From contig NZ_BDGT01000001.1 of NCBI RefSeq assembly GCF_001748285.1, positions 186,001-250,000 of the forward strand: a stretch of 64,000 nucleotides of DNA, in the 5' to 3' direction. This DNA comes from Thermogemmatispora onikobensis (lineage in GTDB: Bacteria > Chloroflexota > Ktedonobacteria > Ktedonobacterales > Ktedonobacteraceae). The position numbers were made by a program, and so were the translations under genes. Below, piece by piece: positions 1-8,153 of the stretch. The notes under the pieces are model-generated. The model saw only the letters and a list, made by a program, of their open reading frames with translations, had not been told where the DNA came from and made no database searches. Every line of letters starts with the position of its first letter. Position 1 is the stretch's first letter.

Positions 1-948
1 ATCGCGCAGGAAGTTCACGATAAGGCGATCACCGGGCACATGGCGCCGCACAATGCGCTGCAGGTCGCGCGGCTCAGTGACTGGCTCACCGTCAGCAGCT
101 ACAATGATGTCGAGGCGGCGCAGACCAGCTCGCTCAGCAGGACTGTCGCGGTGGACCTCCAGCAGCTCCATAGCGCTGAGCTGATTGAGTTGGACACTGC
201 GGCGCAGGGCTGGATCAAGCTGGATGCGCATCCCTCCAACTCCCAAGGCGACGCTGCCCGCCCGCGCCGCGCCCTCCCGCGTGATGCGGGCAATAGCCCC
301 CTGAAGTGTCTCCAGCGGAATCGAGAAACCCAGTCCCTGGGCCAGCGCCACCATCGCGGTCGTCATGCCCACGACCCGCCCGGAGCTGTCCACCAGCGGG
401 CCGCCCGAGTTTCCTGGATTGATAGGGGTATCAGTCTGAATGAGATTGGTGAGGCGGCGCCCTCCACGCCCTTCCAGCGTCCGCCCGAGAGCGCTGACCA
501 CTCCCGCCGTCACAGTCCAGTTCAATCCGTAAGGATTGCCCACGGCAATCACCAGCTGGCCTACCCGCAGCTTCCCCCGTCCAAACTCGGCAACCGGCAG
601 ACGGTCGGCCCCGATGCGCAGGAGAGCCACATCGGCATCTGGATCGGTGCCGACCAGGCCGGCATCAAAGGAGCGTCCGTCGGCCAGCGTCACCCGAATG
701 CGCCGCGCTCCCTCGACAACGTGGGCATTGGTAAGCACCTGCCCATCGGAGGCAAAGAGAAAGCCTGAACCCAGCCCGGTTGCATCGAAACCGGGTCCCC
801 CATAGGCCGGGGAAAGGTATGGCCAGCGCAGCCCGCCGCGCTCAACGTCGATTCGCACGACCGCCGGCCCCACCCGCTCCGCTGCTGTTGTTACCGCTCG
901 CGAATAGGCATCGAGGGCCTGTGCATCACGTTCTTCTGTTTCCATCAT
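1..948 (-). CDS. HtrA/DegP-like serine protease with PDZ domain (3' end cut by window)
   Basis: S1C-family trypsin-like protease; such enzymes degrade or sense misfolded proteins. I translated 316 codons on the minus strand before the window edge. The catalytic triad is visible: His76 in TNAHVVEGA, Asp106 in DADVALLRI and Ser181 in NPGNSGGPL. A PDZ domain follows from about residue 235 (DSPAERAGLRRLDIIVAADG), and the end is missing. Two adjacent ATGs (948 and 945) are possible starts and neither has a good ribosome site. Most HtrA proteins have a signal peptide or N-terminal membrane anchor. This one begins with a charged sequence, MMETEERDAQ, and shows neither, so it may act in the cytoplasm unless the true start lies upstream. 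Family call is secure; location is inference. Confidence 0.93.
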   Translation of the reverse strand, partial: MMETEERDAQALDAYSRAVTTAAERVGPAVVRIDVERGGLRWPYLSPAYGGPGFDATGLGSGFLFASDGQVLTNAHVVEGARRIRVTLADGRSFDAGLVGTDPDADVALLRIGADRLPVAEFGRGKLRVGQLVIAVGNPYGLNWTVTAGVVSALGRTLEGRGGRRLTNLIQTDTPINPGNSGGPLVDSSGRVVGMTTAMVALAQGLGFSIPLETLQGAIARITREGAARAGSVALGVGGMRIQLDPALRRSVQLNQLSAMELLEVHRDSPAERAGLRRLDIIVAADGEPVTEPRDLQRIVRRHVPGDRLIVNFLRD

Positions 949-1002
949 CGCTGTAAGCTTTCTGACGTGGAACCCCATTTTTCGCCGAGCGTGCGAGGCC
1001 GC

Positions 1003-1029
1003 GAAGCAATGAGATTGCTTCCTATTGTA
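1003..1029 (-). promoter_or_regulatory. Possible HtrA promoter -10 and start-proximal hairpin
   Basis: On the minus strand a -10-like TACAAT (1029-1024) is preceded by TG-A, an extended -10 pattern. Just downstream is a perfect 8-bp hairpin with a 3-nt loop (GAAGCAAT at 1003-1010, ATTGCTTC at 1014-1021), within the presumed leader of the protease gene. No convincing -35 is visible. The rest of 949-1138 holds nothing I recognise. Confidence 0.3.
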
Positions 1030-1138
1030 TCACATACCTGCTTCAACAAGTAGCGCAGAGGAGGCACCCAGGCACCTGGGAGAGCCTTACATCGACTGGC
1101 TTTTCTCTCCCAGGGCAGGGCGCCCGTCCGATCGCTGG

Positions 1139-2128
1139 CTAGAGATTACCCAGTAGCTCCATGAGTCGCTCCAGCTCGCGCTGATCATCGACCAGGGGCA
1201 CCGGTGTCACGACCAGTTCATCAAGCCCCTGAGCCAGCAGCTCACGCAGGCGATCGGCCACCGTGGTCTCATCGCCCCACACAACCAGGTTCCTGATCAA
1301 TTCCTCTGGCAAGAGGCCGTCGGACCCCAGGGGATAGCCGGCATCAGCAAACATGTTGCGATAGAAGGGCGCGCGCCCATAAAAGCCGAGATGACTGCGC
1401 GCTGCCTCCAGGACTGGCTGCCAATCCGTTCCCAACGCCACCGGAACGTGGGCCAGCAAGGGTGGCACCGGGCGCCCGCGTGAGGCGGCGCCTTCGACCA
1501 GCGCTGGCCTGGCCTTCTCCAACAGATAGGGATGGGGACACATCCACGAAATGGCCCCATCTGCCACCTCGCCCGCCAGACGGAAGGCCCGTCTGCGCAG
1601 CGCGGAGACGAGTATTGGGACACGCATGGGCCGGGGGAAGGAGGCACGTGCCGTGTAGAAGCGCCCCTGAACGTCCACAGTGCCATCCCATAGCGCCGCT
1701 CGTAGAATGGTCACATACTCGCGGAGCTGCTCCAACGGCTCCACCATCGAGAAGCCATAGATGCCCTCAATCGAGTGGCGATGGCTGGTTCCTACGCCGA
1801 GGCGCAGGCGGCCCGGCCCCAGCTCCTCCAGCGTGTAAGCCTGCTGGGCCATGACCAGGGGATGCCGCGGGTAGGTCGGCACAATCGCCGTTCCCAGGCG
1901 GATGCGCTCCGTCTGCATCAGAGCCGCGGCAAACAGCGTCAGAGTATCCGGTGAGGTGGGCAGCTGCGTCATCCAGAACTGGCACACCCCAGCCTGCTCG
2001 GCCTGACGAAGCCTCTCTAGAAGATGAGGCACTCCAGCGCGCCCAAAGAGCGCCAGCCCAACACGCTCACGCACCGGCTGGGGGGCACTTCCCTGCCCGT
2101 GAGCCGAAACGGTGCTCTGTTGCTGCAT
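1139..2128 (-). CDS. LLM-class (luciferase-like) flavin/F420-dependent oxidoreductase
   Basis: A 329-residue TIM-barrel oxidoreductase of the luciferase-like monooxygenase class, using FMN or F420. Family features include the N-terminal VGLALFGRAGVPHLLERLRQAE, the segment LRLGVGTSHRHSIEGIYG around residues 115-132, and the conserved PILVSALRRRAFRLAGEVADG region where members bind the cofactor phosphate. The C-terminal 'WGDETTVADRLREL' is also typical. The ATG at 2128 is preferred because it follows GGAAGAAGGAAGA; an upstream in-frame GTG at 2149 has no ribosome site. It lies 193 nt beyond the sugar ABC ATPase gene on the same strand, so it may be the distal operon gene. Substrate and cofactor (FMN versus F420) cannot be told from sequence. 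Confidence 0.85.
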   Translation of the reverse strand: MQQQSTVSAHGQGSAPQPVRERVGLALFGRAGVPHLLERLRQAEQAGVCQFWMTQLPTSPDTLTLFAAALMQTERIRLGTAIVPTYPRHPLVMAQQAYTLEELGPGRLRLGVGTSHRHSIEGIYGFSMVEPLEQLREYVTILRAALWDGTVDVQGRFYTARASFPRPMRVPILVSALRRRAFRLAGEVADGAISWMCPHPYLLEKARPALVEGAASRGRPVPPLLAHVPVALGTDWQPVLEAARSHLGFYGRAPFYRNMFADAGYPLGSDGLLPEELIRNLVVWGDETTVADRLRELLAQGLDELVVTPVPLVDDQRELERLMELLGNL

Positions 2129-2321
2129 AAGTCTTCCTTCTTCCTTCACCTGGCACTGTCTGTGTGACAGCTACCAGCTGTTATACAAGAGGAGAGCAGC
2201 CTCAGCAGGCCCTCTCCTGCCGTGCAACATAGCCCCCAGCAAGCAGCCATGTCAAGCCAGGAGAGCGATCCCGGCGGACCGAAACCGCGCACGTAGATCA
2301 ATCGTTCAAGCCAGAAGCAGA

Positions 2322-3113
2322 CTAGCGACCAGCCAACGGCTGCTGACGCTGATTGGCCCCGGCCCGATACTCACGCATCACCAGCTCCGTCAGCTCCTCT
2401 ACCGACGTCTGCCCCACCGGCTTATCCAGGGCAATGCGCCCATGCTGCAGGAGATTGACGCGATCACAGATCTCCAGCACCTGGGCATAATTGTGGGCGA
2501 TCATAATGATCGAAACCTGACCCTCGCTCTTAAGCGTCCGAATCAGATTCATAATCAAACTGCCTTCCTTGGCCCCCATCGCCGCCAGCGGCTCATCCAA
2601 CAGCAAGATGCGCGCCCGCGAGTAGACCGCGCGCGCAATGGCAATCGACTGGCGCTGGCCCCCTGAGAGCTGGGCCACCTCCGTATCGACCGAAGGGATA
2701 TTGACCCCCATATGCCCCAGGCACTCGCGCGCCAGACGGCGCATCCGCTGATTATTGAGCAGCGGCAAAGGACTCAGCAGCGACTCACGTTTCAAGAACA
2801 TGTTATGATAAACGCTCAACTCGTTAATGAGAGCCAGATCCTGATAGACAGTCTCTATACCTAGAGAACGCGCATGGGAGACCGAACGCAGGCGGACCTC
2901 CTTACCGTCGATAAAGATGCGGCCCTCATCGGGCTGCAGGAAGCCCGTCAGGATCTTGATCAGCGTTGACTTGCCGGCCCCATTGTCGCCGACCAGGCCC
3001 AGGACCTCGCCCTGACGCAGATAGAGACTGACACCATTGAGAGCTGTCACCGCCCCAAAGCGCTTGATCAGTCCCTCCGTGCGAATCACCTCTGCCATTG
3101 TGGACTCACTCAT
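2322..3113 (-). CDS. Sugar ABC transporter ATP-binding protein (CUT2 type)
   Basis: The 263-residue ATPase of a ribose/xylose-type importer, powering uptake through the neighbouring permease. Walker A is GDNGAGKST (42-50), the signature LSGGQ is at 149-153, Walker B ILLLDEP at 169-175 and the switch His at 207 (IMIAHN). Classic RbsA/XylG proteins carry two ATPase halves (about 500 residues); this is a single half and probably dimerises. The D-loop region reads LAAMGAKEG, the form seen in single-domain CUT2 ATPases. The start ATG at 3113 overlaps the permease stop as ATGA, indicating translational coupling. A further ATG at 3098 and an upstream start at 3134 are less likely. Operon order is binding protein, permease, ATPase. 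Confidence 0.93.
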   Translation of the reverse strand: MSESTMAEVIRTEGLIKRFGAVTALNGVSLYLRQGEVLGLVGDNGAGKSTLIKILTGFLQPDEGRIFIDGKEVRLRSVSHARSLGIETVYQDLALINELSVYHNMFLKRESLLSPLPLLNNQRMRRLARECLGHMGVNIPSVDTEVAQLSGGQRQSIAIARAVYSRARILLLDEPLAAMGAKEGSLIMNLIRTLKSEGQVSIIMIAHNYAQVLEICDRVNLLQHGRIALDKPVGQTSVEELTELVMREYRAGANQRQQPLAGR

Positions 3114-4138
3114 TCGCGCCCTGCCTCTCGCCATAGTCGCAGGCGAACGTTCAAAATCATCGCCACCAGGATGGCTGCCCCCAGGATAATATCAAACGTG
3201 AAGGCGCTGACTCCGAGCAGCGTAAAGCCATCGCGCAGGATCGAGAGCACGAGCGTGCCCAAGAAGGCTCCGACAATCGTGCCCAGGCCGCCGGTCAAGG
3301 CTGTTCCCCCGATGACCGCGCCGGCTACCGCCATGAACATAATGTCGGTGCCCCCCGCCAGCGGATCAATCGAGGTGATGCGGAACGCCTCCAGGGTGCC
3401 AGCGAAGCCACCGAGCACGCTACAGAGCATGAAATTGCCAATCTTGATGCGGGCCACATTCACCCCCACCTCGCTGGCCCCCAGCAGGTTGCCACCGGTT
3501 GCCACTGTGTGGAGGCCCCAGCGCGTCCAGGAAAGCACGACTTGCATGACGATGGCGATGGCGATGGCCCAGATGATCTCAGCGTAGGCAGCGTGCCCAA
3601 AAATCTCATTGACCCAACCCTCTGAGGGCGTCAAGACTGGGAAGCCCTGGGAGATGGTAAGGGTCAGACCATTGATCAGGAAGAGGGTGCCCAGGGTCGT
3701 GATGAAGGAGGGCACCTTCAGTACGACGGTAATCAGGCCGTTGAAAAGGCCCACGAGCGCGCAGACAAGCAGTCCCAGGATGAGCCCCACCAGGAGGGGC
3801 AGGCCCGCCTGGTTGGCAAAGTACATGATGAACGGCGCCAGAGCGTAGACTTGACCCACCGAGAGGTCGATCTCACCACAAATCAAGAGCATAACCTCGC
3901 CGGCGGAAATGATGGCGGTCGCAGCCACAAACTGGGAGAGCGTCCTGATGTTTTGCGTTGAAAGAAAGGCTTGATTGGAGAACTGGAAGTAAATGATCAG
4001 GGCGATGGCCACGACCACAATGCTGGCTTCACGCTGCCGCAGGAAAAGACGGGCCACTCGGAGCCAGGGATTGGGCCGCTCCGGCATCGGTTCGGGCTCC
4101 GTCTTCACCGGCGGAGCAGAAAGCACATGTTCGGCCAT
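3110..4138 (-). CDS. Sugar ABC transporter permease (RbsC/XylH family)
   Basis: A 342-residue integral membrane permease of the CUT2 family (BPD_transp_2). A soluble proline-rich N-terminus precedes about nine or ten hydrophobic segments, starting near ASIVVVAIALIIYFQF. The hallmark EIDLSVGQVYAL at about residues 88-99 matches the conserved 'GIDLSVG' motif, and 'VGVNVARIKIGNFMLCSVLGGFAG' matches the coupling region that touches the ATPase. The ATG at 4138 has AAGGAG seven bases upstream. The gene follows the binding protein after a 419-nt spacer with a large inverted repeat, and overlaps the ATPase start by 4 nt. Substrate is likely a monosaccharide; the exact sugar is unknown. Confidence 0.94.
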   Translation of the reverse strand: MAEHVLSAPPVKTEPEPMPERPNPWLRVARLFLRQREASIVVVAIALIIYFQFSNQAFLSTQNIRTLSQFVAATAIISAGEVMLLICGEIDLSVGQVYALAPFIMYFANQAGLPLLVGLILGLLVCALVGLFNGLITVVLKVPSFITTLGTLFLINGLTLTISQGFPVLTPSEGWVNEIFGHAAYAEIIWAIAIAIVMQVVLSWTRWGLHTVATGGNLLGASEVGVNVARIKIGNFMLCSVLGGFAGTLEAFRITSIDPLAGGTDIMFMAVAGAVIGGTALTGGLGTIVGAFLGTLVLSILRDGFTLLGVSAFTFDIILGAAILVAMILNVRLRLWREAGRE

Positions 4139-4302
4139 TGCGATGCTCCTTCTTGTTGCGTGCTATCTACCTTCTGATTGCCCTCCGCCCCCTCAAGCTC
4201 CCCCCGGCCTGCGCACACGCCGCTGCGCCACCTCGCCGGGCAGCTGGTGCTCCTCACATCTTCGCTAAGGAGCGGACAGTAATAGTATGTCCTAAAGGAG
4301 AC

Positions 4303-4420
4303 GAATCTGTAAGTCTTTGCCGCTTTCTTGCCCCTCTTCTCTTGAGAGAAGCTATCACCCGTCAGACAGGCTCAGGGAGCCAGGCTAGAGGAGCAGCCAG
4401 CGCGCCAGACTTACAGATTC
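4303..4420 (-). repeat. Perfect 14-bp inverted repeat enclosing a hairpin between binding-protein and permease genes
   Basis: GAATCTGTAAGTCT (4303-4316) and its exact complement AGACTTACAGATTC (4407-4420) flank 90 nt. Inside is a second hairpin, CTTCTC-TTGA-GAGAAG. The whole sits in the 419-nt gap (4139-4557) between the binding-protein stop and the permease start. In ABC operons a structured RNA at this point commonly stabilises the binding-protein message or attenuates permease expression; that role is inferred here. I see no gene in the gap. Confidence 0.6.
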
Positions 4421-4557
4421 TTCGGCTGTCTACCCTCGTGCGAACGTGCTATCGGGCTGACTGCCCGCTGGCAGAACAGAGGGAGGCTAGTAGATGGTCA
4501 GCCCACGCTTGGTAGCGTCCCGGCTGGGCCTCTTCTGCTCGCACGCCTCTCTGCTCT

Positions 4558-5655
4558 TCACGAGCGTGGCACCAGCTGCTGCTTGGAGGAACTTCCCTCA
4601 AAGCGTGTCTGCGTGCGCAGATAAGGGCCAACGTTCTCCTTGGTAACAAAGAGCAGACCGGTGTCAGTGTCGGAAGGCGCCATCAGGCCACCCGAGAGCA
4701 GGTAGAGGAAGAGCTGAATCACCGGGTAGAAGCCCTGCAGGTAGGGCTGCTGATCAATCGTGAAATCGAGGTTGCCAGCCTGGATCTCCTGGAGGGTCTT
4801 GGTCAAGAGATCATAGCCACCACCGTGCACTCCCTTAGACGCCAGGCTGTATTTCTCCATCACCTGGGCAACGCCCTGGGTACTGCCCGCATCGACGGCA
4901 AACATGCCTTTGAGGTTGGAATGACCGAGATAGTAGGCTTCGATGCGCGACAGCTCCTCTTCCACCTGAGCCCCCGTCGCGACTTCAACAAAGTTGATCG
5001 GCGCCTTGGAGTCTAGAATGGCTTGCTTGGCCCCGTCGATCCGCGGCTGAATGTTGAGCGAGCCGGGGGTAGCAATGAAGCCCACGACGTCCCCGCTGCC
5101 GACGAGGGAGACAATACGCTGCCCCATGCGATAGCCCGACTGATAGAGGTCCTGACCGATGTAGGCCAGGCGCCGGTTCTTGCTTCCGGCTGGCGCATCG
5201 GCATTGTAGGCCACTACGGGAATACCCGCATCCAGAGCACGATTGACCGGATCGTCAAAGGCAGTGGGGTCAATGATGGAGACGGCAATGCCATCGGCCT
5301 TGGCAGCAATGGCTGCGTTGAAGGCATCTACCATTTCCTTGACAACGCTATTGGCCGAACCCGTCCATTGATAGGTGCAGCCGACGAGGGCGCAGGCATC
5401 CTGGATGCCATACTGGGTGGGGACGAAGAAGGGATTCGTGGTGACGTGATTGATGAAGACGAAGTTCCATTTCGGATGGTTGGGGAAGTTGCCCGCCACT
5501 CCCGTGGACGAGCTGCTGCTGGATGGCTGGCCACCACAGGCCGCCAGCGCCGAGGCAAGACTGGCCCCGGCTCCCCCGGCTAGCGCAGTCTGCAGCAGAC
5601 GCCGTCGTCTGAGAGGAAGACGCTCGAAATACGCTGAGAAGCTTGATCCTTCCAC
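4558..5655 (-). CDS. Sugar ABC transporter substrate-binding lipoprotein
   Basis: The 365-residue periplasmic-binding-protein-like component (Peripla_BP_4 type) that captures sugar for the permease/ATPase downstream. Its N-terminus combines a twin-arginine run (LPLRRRRLLQ), a hydrophobic segment and a lipobox ending in ALAAC, so export by Tat and lipid anchoring are likely. The mature domain begins WNFVFINHVTTNPFF, and family features such as GIAVSIIDPTAFDDPVN and DAGIPVVAYNADAP follow. The reading frame stays open to 5928, but GGAGGT sits six bases before a GTG at 5655 and that start gives a normal lipoprotein length. The 269 nt back to the GntR stop would then be leader. Substrate is not predictable. 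Confidence 0.92.
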   Translation of the reverse strand: MEGSSFSAYFERLPLRRRRLLQTALAGGAGASLASALAACGGQPSSSSSSTGVAGNFPNHPKWNFVFINHVTTNPFFVPTQYGIQDACALVGCTYQWTGSANSVVKEMVDAFNAAIAAKADGIAVSIIDPTAFDDPVNRALDAGIPVVAYNADAPAGSKNRRLAYIGQDLYQSGYRMGQRIVSLVGSGDVVGFIATPGSLNIQPRIDGAKQAILDSKAPINFVEVATGAQVEEELSRIEAYYLGHSNLKGMFAVDAGSTQGVAQVMEKYSLASKGVHGGGYDLLTKTLQEIQAGNLDFTIDQQPYLQGFYPVIQLFLYLLSGGLMAPSDTDTGLLFVTKENVGPYLRTQTRFEGSSSKQQLVPRS

Positions 5656-5924
5656 GGCTGGACCTCCAGTTCCTTCTAGTCGCCTGACAGACAGAGCGAT
5701 TGCCTGGGAAGGCTCACTCCGAGCGAGCGACGAAACTTGACAAGGAGAGCTTCCTCCTTGCACCTTGCTTGCTTTCCTCGCTTCAGTCGCTGTGCTTGCT
5801 GGTTGGCTTGCGCTCTCTTTCTCCCGGTTCCCTACGACCTCGTACGGGTGCTCGTCCTTCTCCATTCTCAACATCGATACTTGTCTATTTAGCGATGAGT
5901 GGAGATCGTTGCGTTGGTGCCGGG

Positions 5925-6722
5925 TCACCCACCTCCTTCCTTTGGAGCATTGAGCATCTCGCCCTGACCAGGGCAGGTGCTCGGCGGCAGGTCCGAGCCT
6001 GTGCCGCTATAGCCCAGTGCCCGGTGCACGTCCTCGGTTGTCAAGACAATGAGTTCGCGCATCGCCTCCTCAGCAGCCAGTTCCTGGCCCTGGCGAATGG
6101 CCTCGGCAACGCGCCGATGGAGCGGCATCGTACGCCGATTGGCTCCTGGCAGGCGCGCTGTCACGAGGCGGCTGGCGCGCAGAGGCGCTGCCAGTGTGGC
6201 CACAATGCGCTGTAACAGCTCGTTGTGAGCTGCGGCACAGATGGCGCTGTGAAAAGCCAGGTCGGCCTCAATATACGGCTCGGCCTCTTCAACCAGCTCC
6301 TCCAGCCGGCCACACGCTCGCTCAATGGTCTCTATCTCTTCGGCAGTCGCCCGTGAGGCCGCCAGTCGCGCCGTCATCGGCTCAAACATGAGGCGCACTT
6401 CACAGATCGCCTCCAAAAAGGCTGGATCGGGCCCCACCTCGTACTGCCAGGTCAGCACCTCTGGATCAAGCAAGTTCCAGTTGGCCCGGGGACGCACGCG
6501 AGTCCCCGTCCGTGGGCGCGCTTCAATTAACCCTTTCTCCGCCAGCACTTTGAGCGCTTCGCGCAACACTGGACGGCTGACGTTGAACTGCTGGCTCAGC
6601 TCAGGTTCGCTCAAAAGGGCATCCCCCGGTTGAAATTCCTTGCGCATGATACTCAGCCCGATCTCCCGCACGACCTGCGCAGACAGGTTTTGCCGCCTGA
6701 GCGAACGGAAGGTTCTTGCCAT
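5925..6722 (-). CDS. GntR-family (FadR/FCD subfamily) transcriptional regulator
   Basis: A 265-residue regulator. An N-terminal winged helix-turn-helix spans about residues 10-77 (SEPELSQQFNVSRPVLREAL with the wing RPRTGTRV). An FCD effector domain follows, with the metal-ligand pattern 'EADLAFHSAIC...HNELLQ' and a later 'LHRRVAEAI'. FCD regulators usually respond to sugar acids or other carboxylates and repress the adjacent catabolic genes. It is first in the minus-strand cluster with the ABC transporter and divergent from the dehydratase gene, so it probably controls both. ATG at 6722 follows GGAGG with an unusually short 3-nt gap. A matching operator lies directly upstream at 6734-6746. 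The last 25 residues are low-complexity. Confidence 0.92.
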   Translation of the reverse strand: MARTFRSLRRQNLSAQVVREIGLSIMRKEFQPGDALLSEPELSQQFNVSRPVLREALKVLAEKGLIEARPRTGTRVRPRANWNLLDPEVLTWQYEVGPDPAFLEAICEVRLMFEPMTARLAASRATAEEIETIERACGRLEELVEEAEPYIEADLAFHSAICAAAHNELLQRIVATLAAPLRASRLVTARLPGANRRTMPLHRRVAEAIRQGQELAAEEAMRELIVLTTEDVHRALGYSGTGSDLPPSTCPGQGEMLNAPKEGGG

Positions 6723-6733
6723 CTGCCTCCATA

Positions 6734-6762
6734 ATTGTCATACAATTTAACGGTATGATAAT
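6734..6762. promoter_or_regulatory. GntR/FCD operator and promoter between divergent gntR and dehydratase genes
   Basis: ATTGTCATACAAT (6734-6746) is a palindrome with a 3-nt centre that fits the TNGT-N3-ACNA pattern known for FadR/FCD regulators. A related half-site GTATGATAAT (6753-6762) pairs with ATTGTCATAC at 9 of 10 positions. A plus-strand promoter overlaps it: -35 TTGTCA (6735-6740), 16 nt, -10 GATAAT (6757-6762). Bound regulator would block the dehydratase promoter and its own gene. Assignment to this GntR is inferred from position. Confidence 0.65.
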
Positions 6763-6863
6763 ATAGGATAGGGTCTCTGTCAAGCCATCTGCTGGCTGAT
6801 GGAGTCCACTTGGTGGCGCCGTTCACTGTCGATCACCTCGAAGAGGAGCTAGCGGGTACCGGT

Positions 6864-8135
6864 ATGAAAATCGTTGATGTCAAGACCCATGTGATGGGCA
6901 CCGCCTGGCGTAATCTGACCTTTGTGCGCGTGATTACCGATGAGGGACTGGAGGGGGTCGGTGAGGTGCGTATGCTCAATCATACGGATGCCCTGTTGGG
7001 CTATCTGGCTGAGGCTGTGCCCAACCATGTGCTCGGCCATGATCCCTGCCGTATCGAGGATCTGGTGCAGCGCATGTATCGCAACGATTATGCCCGCGCC
7101 GGCGAGATCGCTATGTCGGCCATTGCGACTATCGAGATCGCTTGCTGGGATATCGTGGGCAAGGTCCTGGGGCGCCCGGTCTATGAGCTGCTGGGTGGCC
7201 CGGTCCGCGAGCGCATTAAGGCCTATGCCAATGGCTGGTATACGGTCGAGCGCACACCCGAGGAGTTCCACCGGGCAGCGCAGCGGGTGGTTGAGCGCGG
7301 CTATCGCGCCTTAAAGCTCGATCCCTTTGGCTCGGGTTTCTACGAGCTGGAGCCGGAGGAGAAGCGCAAGGCTGTGGCGCTGGTGGAGGCAGTGCGCGAT
7401 GCTGTCGGCCCAGATGTGGAGCTGCTGATCGAGATGCATGGACGCTTTAATCCAGCCACGGCGGTCGAAATGGCCCGGGAGCTGGCCCCCTTTCAGCCTT
7501 CCTGGATTGAGGAGCCGGTCCCTCCCGAAAATCTGGCGGCTCTCAAGAAGGTAGCCGAGCAGGTGACGCTTCCGGTCGCCACAGGCGAACGCTTGCATAC
7601 GCGCTACGATTTCCGCCCGCTCTTTGAGCTGCAGGCTGCCGATATTATTCAGCCCGACATTACGCACTGTGGCGGGCTGCTGGAGGTGCGGAAGCTGGCC
7701 GCCTGGGCCGAGTGCTACTATATGCTGGTAGCCCCTCATAATGTCGGTGGCCCGGTCTCGACAGCGGCGGCGCTCCATCTGGCCGCCGTGACGCCCAATT
7801 TTAAGATCCAGGAGCATTTTAACGATCTCAATGAAGAGTGGGTCAAGCAGGCTGCCCCTGGCAACCCCGAGGTGGTCGATGGCTATTTCTCTCTGCCGCA
7901 AGGGCCGGGCCTGGGGGTGACGCTCGATGAGGCTTTCGTAGCTGCCCACCCACGCCAGCGCATTTTCTTTAATCTCTTCGCGGAAAACTGGCATCTGCGC
8001 CAGGCGGTACAGCCGCCGGTGACAGGATCTGCCGCCGCCGCTCCTGCTTCTTCTTCTGGCGCTGGCGAGCAGCCCCCGTCACCGCCAGCCTCGCAATCGA
8101 TGGCCGAGGCGGATGGCAACGTCGAGGGCCTCTGA
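6864..8135 (+). CDS. Enolase-superfamily acid-sugar dehydratase (galactonate dehydratase-like)
   Basis: A mandelate racemase/muconate lactonizing enzyme family member, 423 residues. Such enzymes bind Mg2+ and dehydrate aldonic acids to 2-keto-3-deoxy acids. Metal ligands are Glu190 (IEMHGRF), Glu216 (SWIEEPVP) and Glu242 (VATGERLH); likely catalytic residues are His192 and His292 (VAPHNVGG). The arrangement resembles D-galactonate dehydratase, with Glu for the first Asp ligand. The ATG at 6864 matches the usual family start (MKI); starts at 6810 (TTG) or 6813 (GTG), behind GGAG, would add about 18 residues. The C-terminal 50 or so residues are Ala/Ser/Pro-rich and not part of the fold. It is divergent from gntR and probably acts with the ABC importer on one sugar-acid pathway; exact substrate unknown. 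Confidence 0.88.
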   Translation: MKIVDVKTHVMGTAWRNLTFVRVITDEGLEGVGEVRMLNHTDALLGYLAEAVPNHVLGHDPCRIEDLVQRMYRNDYARAGEIAMSAIATIEIACWDIVGKVLGRPVYELLGGPVRERIKAYANGWYTVERTPEEFHRAAQRVVERGYRALKLDPFGSGFYELEPEEKRKAVALVEAVRDAVGPDVELLIEMHGRFNPATAVEMARELAPFQPSWIEEPVPPENLAALKKVAEQVTLPVATGERLHTRYDFRPLFELQAADIIQPDITHCGGLLEVRKLAAWAECYYMLVAPHNVGGPVSTAAALHLAAVTPNFKIQEHFNDLNEEWVKQAAPGNPEVVDGYFSLPQGPGLGVTLDEAFVAAHPRQRIFFNLFAENWHLRQAVQPPVTGSAAAAPASSSGAGEQPPSPPASQSMAEADGNVEGL

Positions 8136-8153
8136 CCAGTCGACCCTCTGAGA

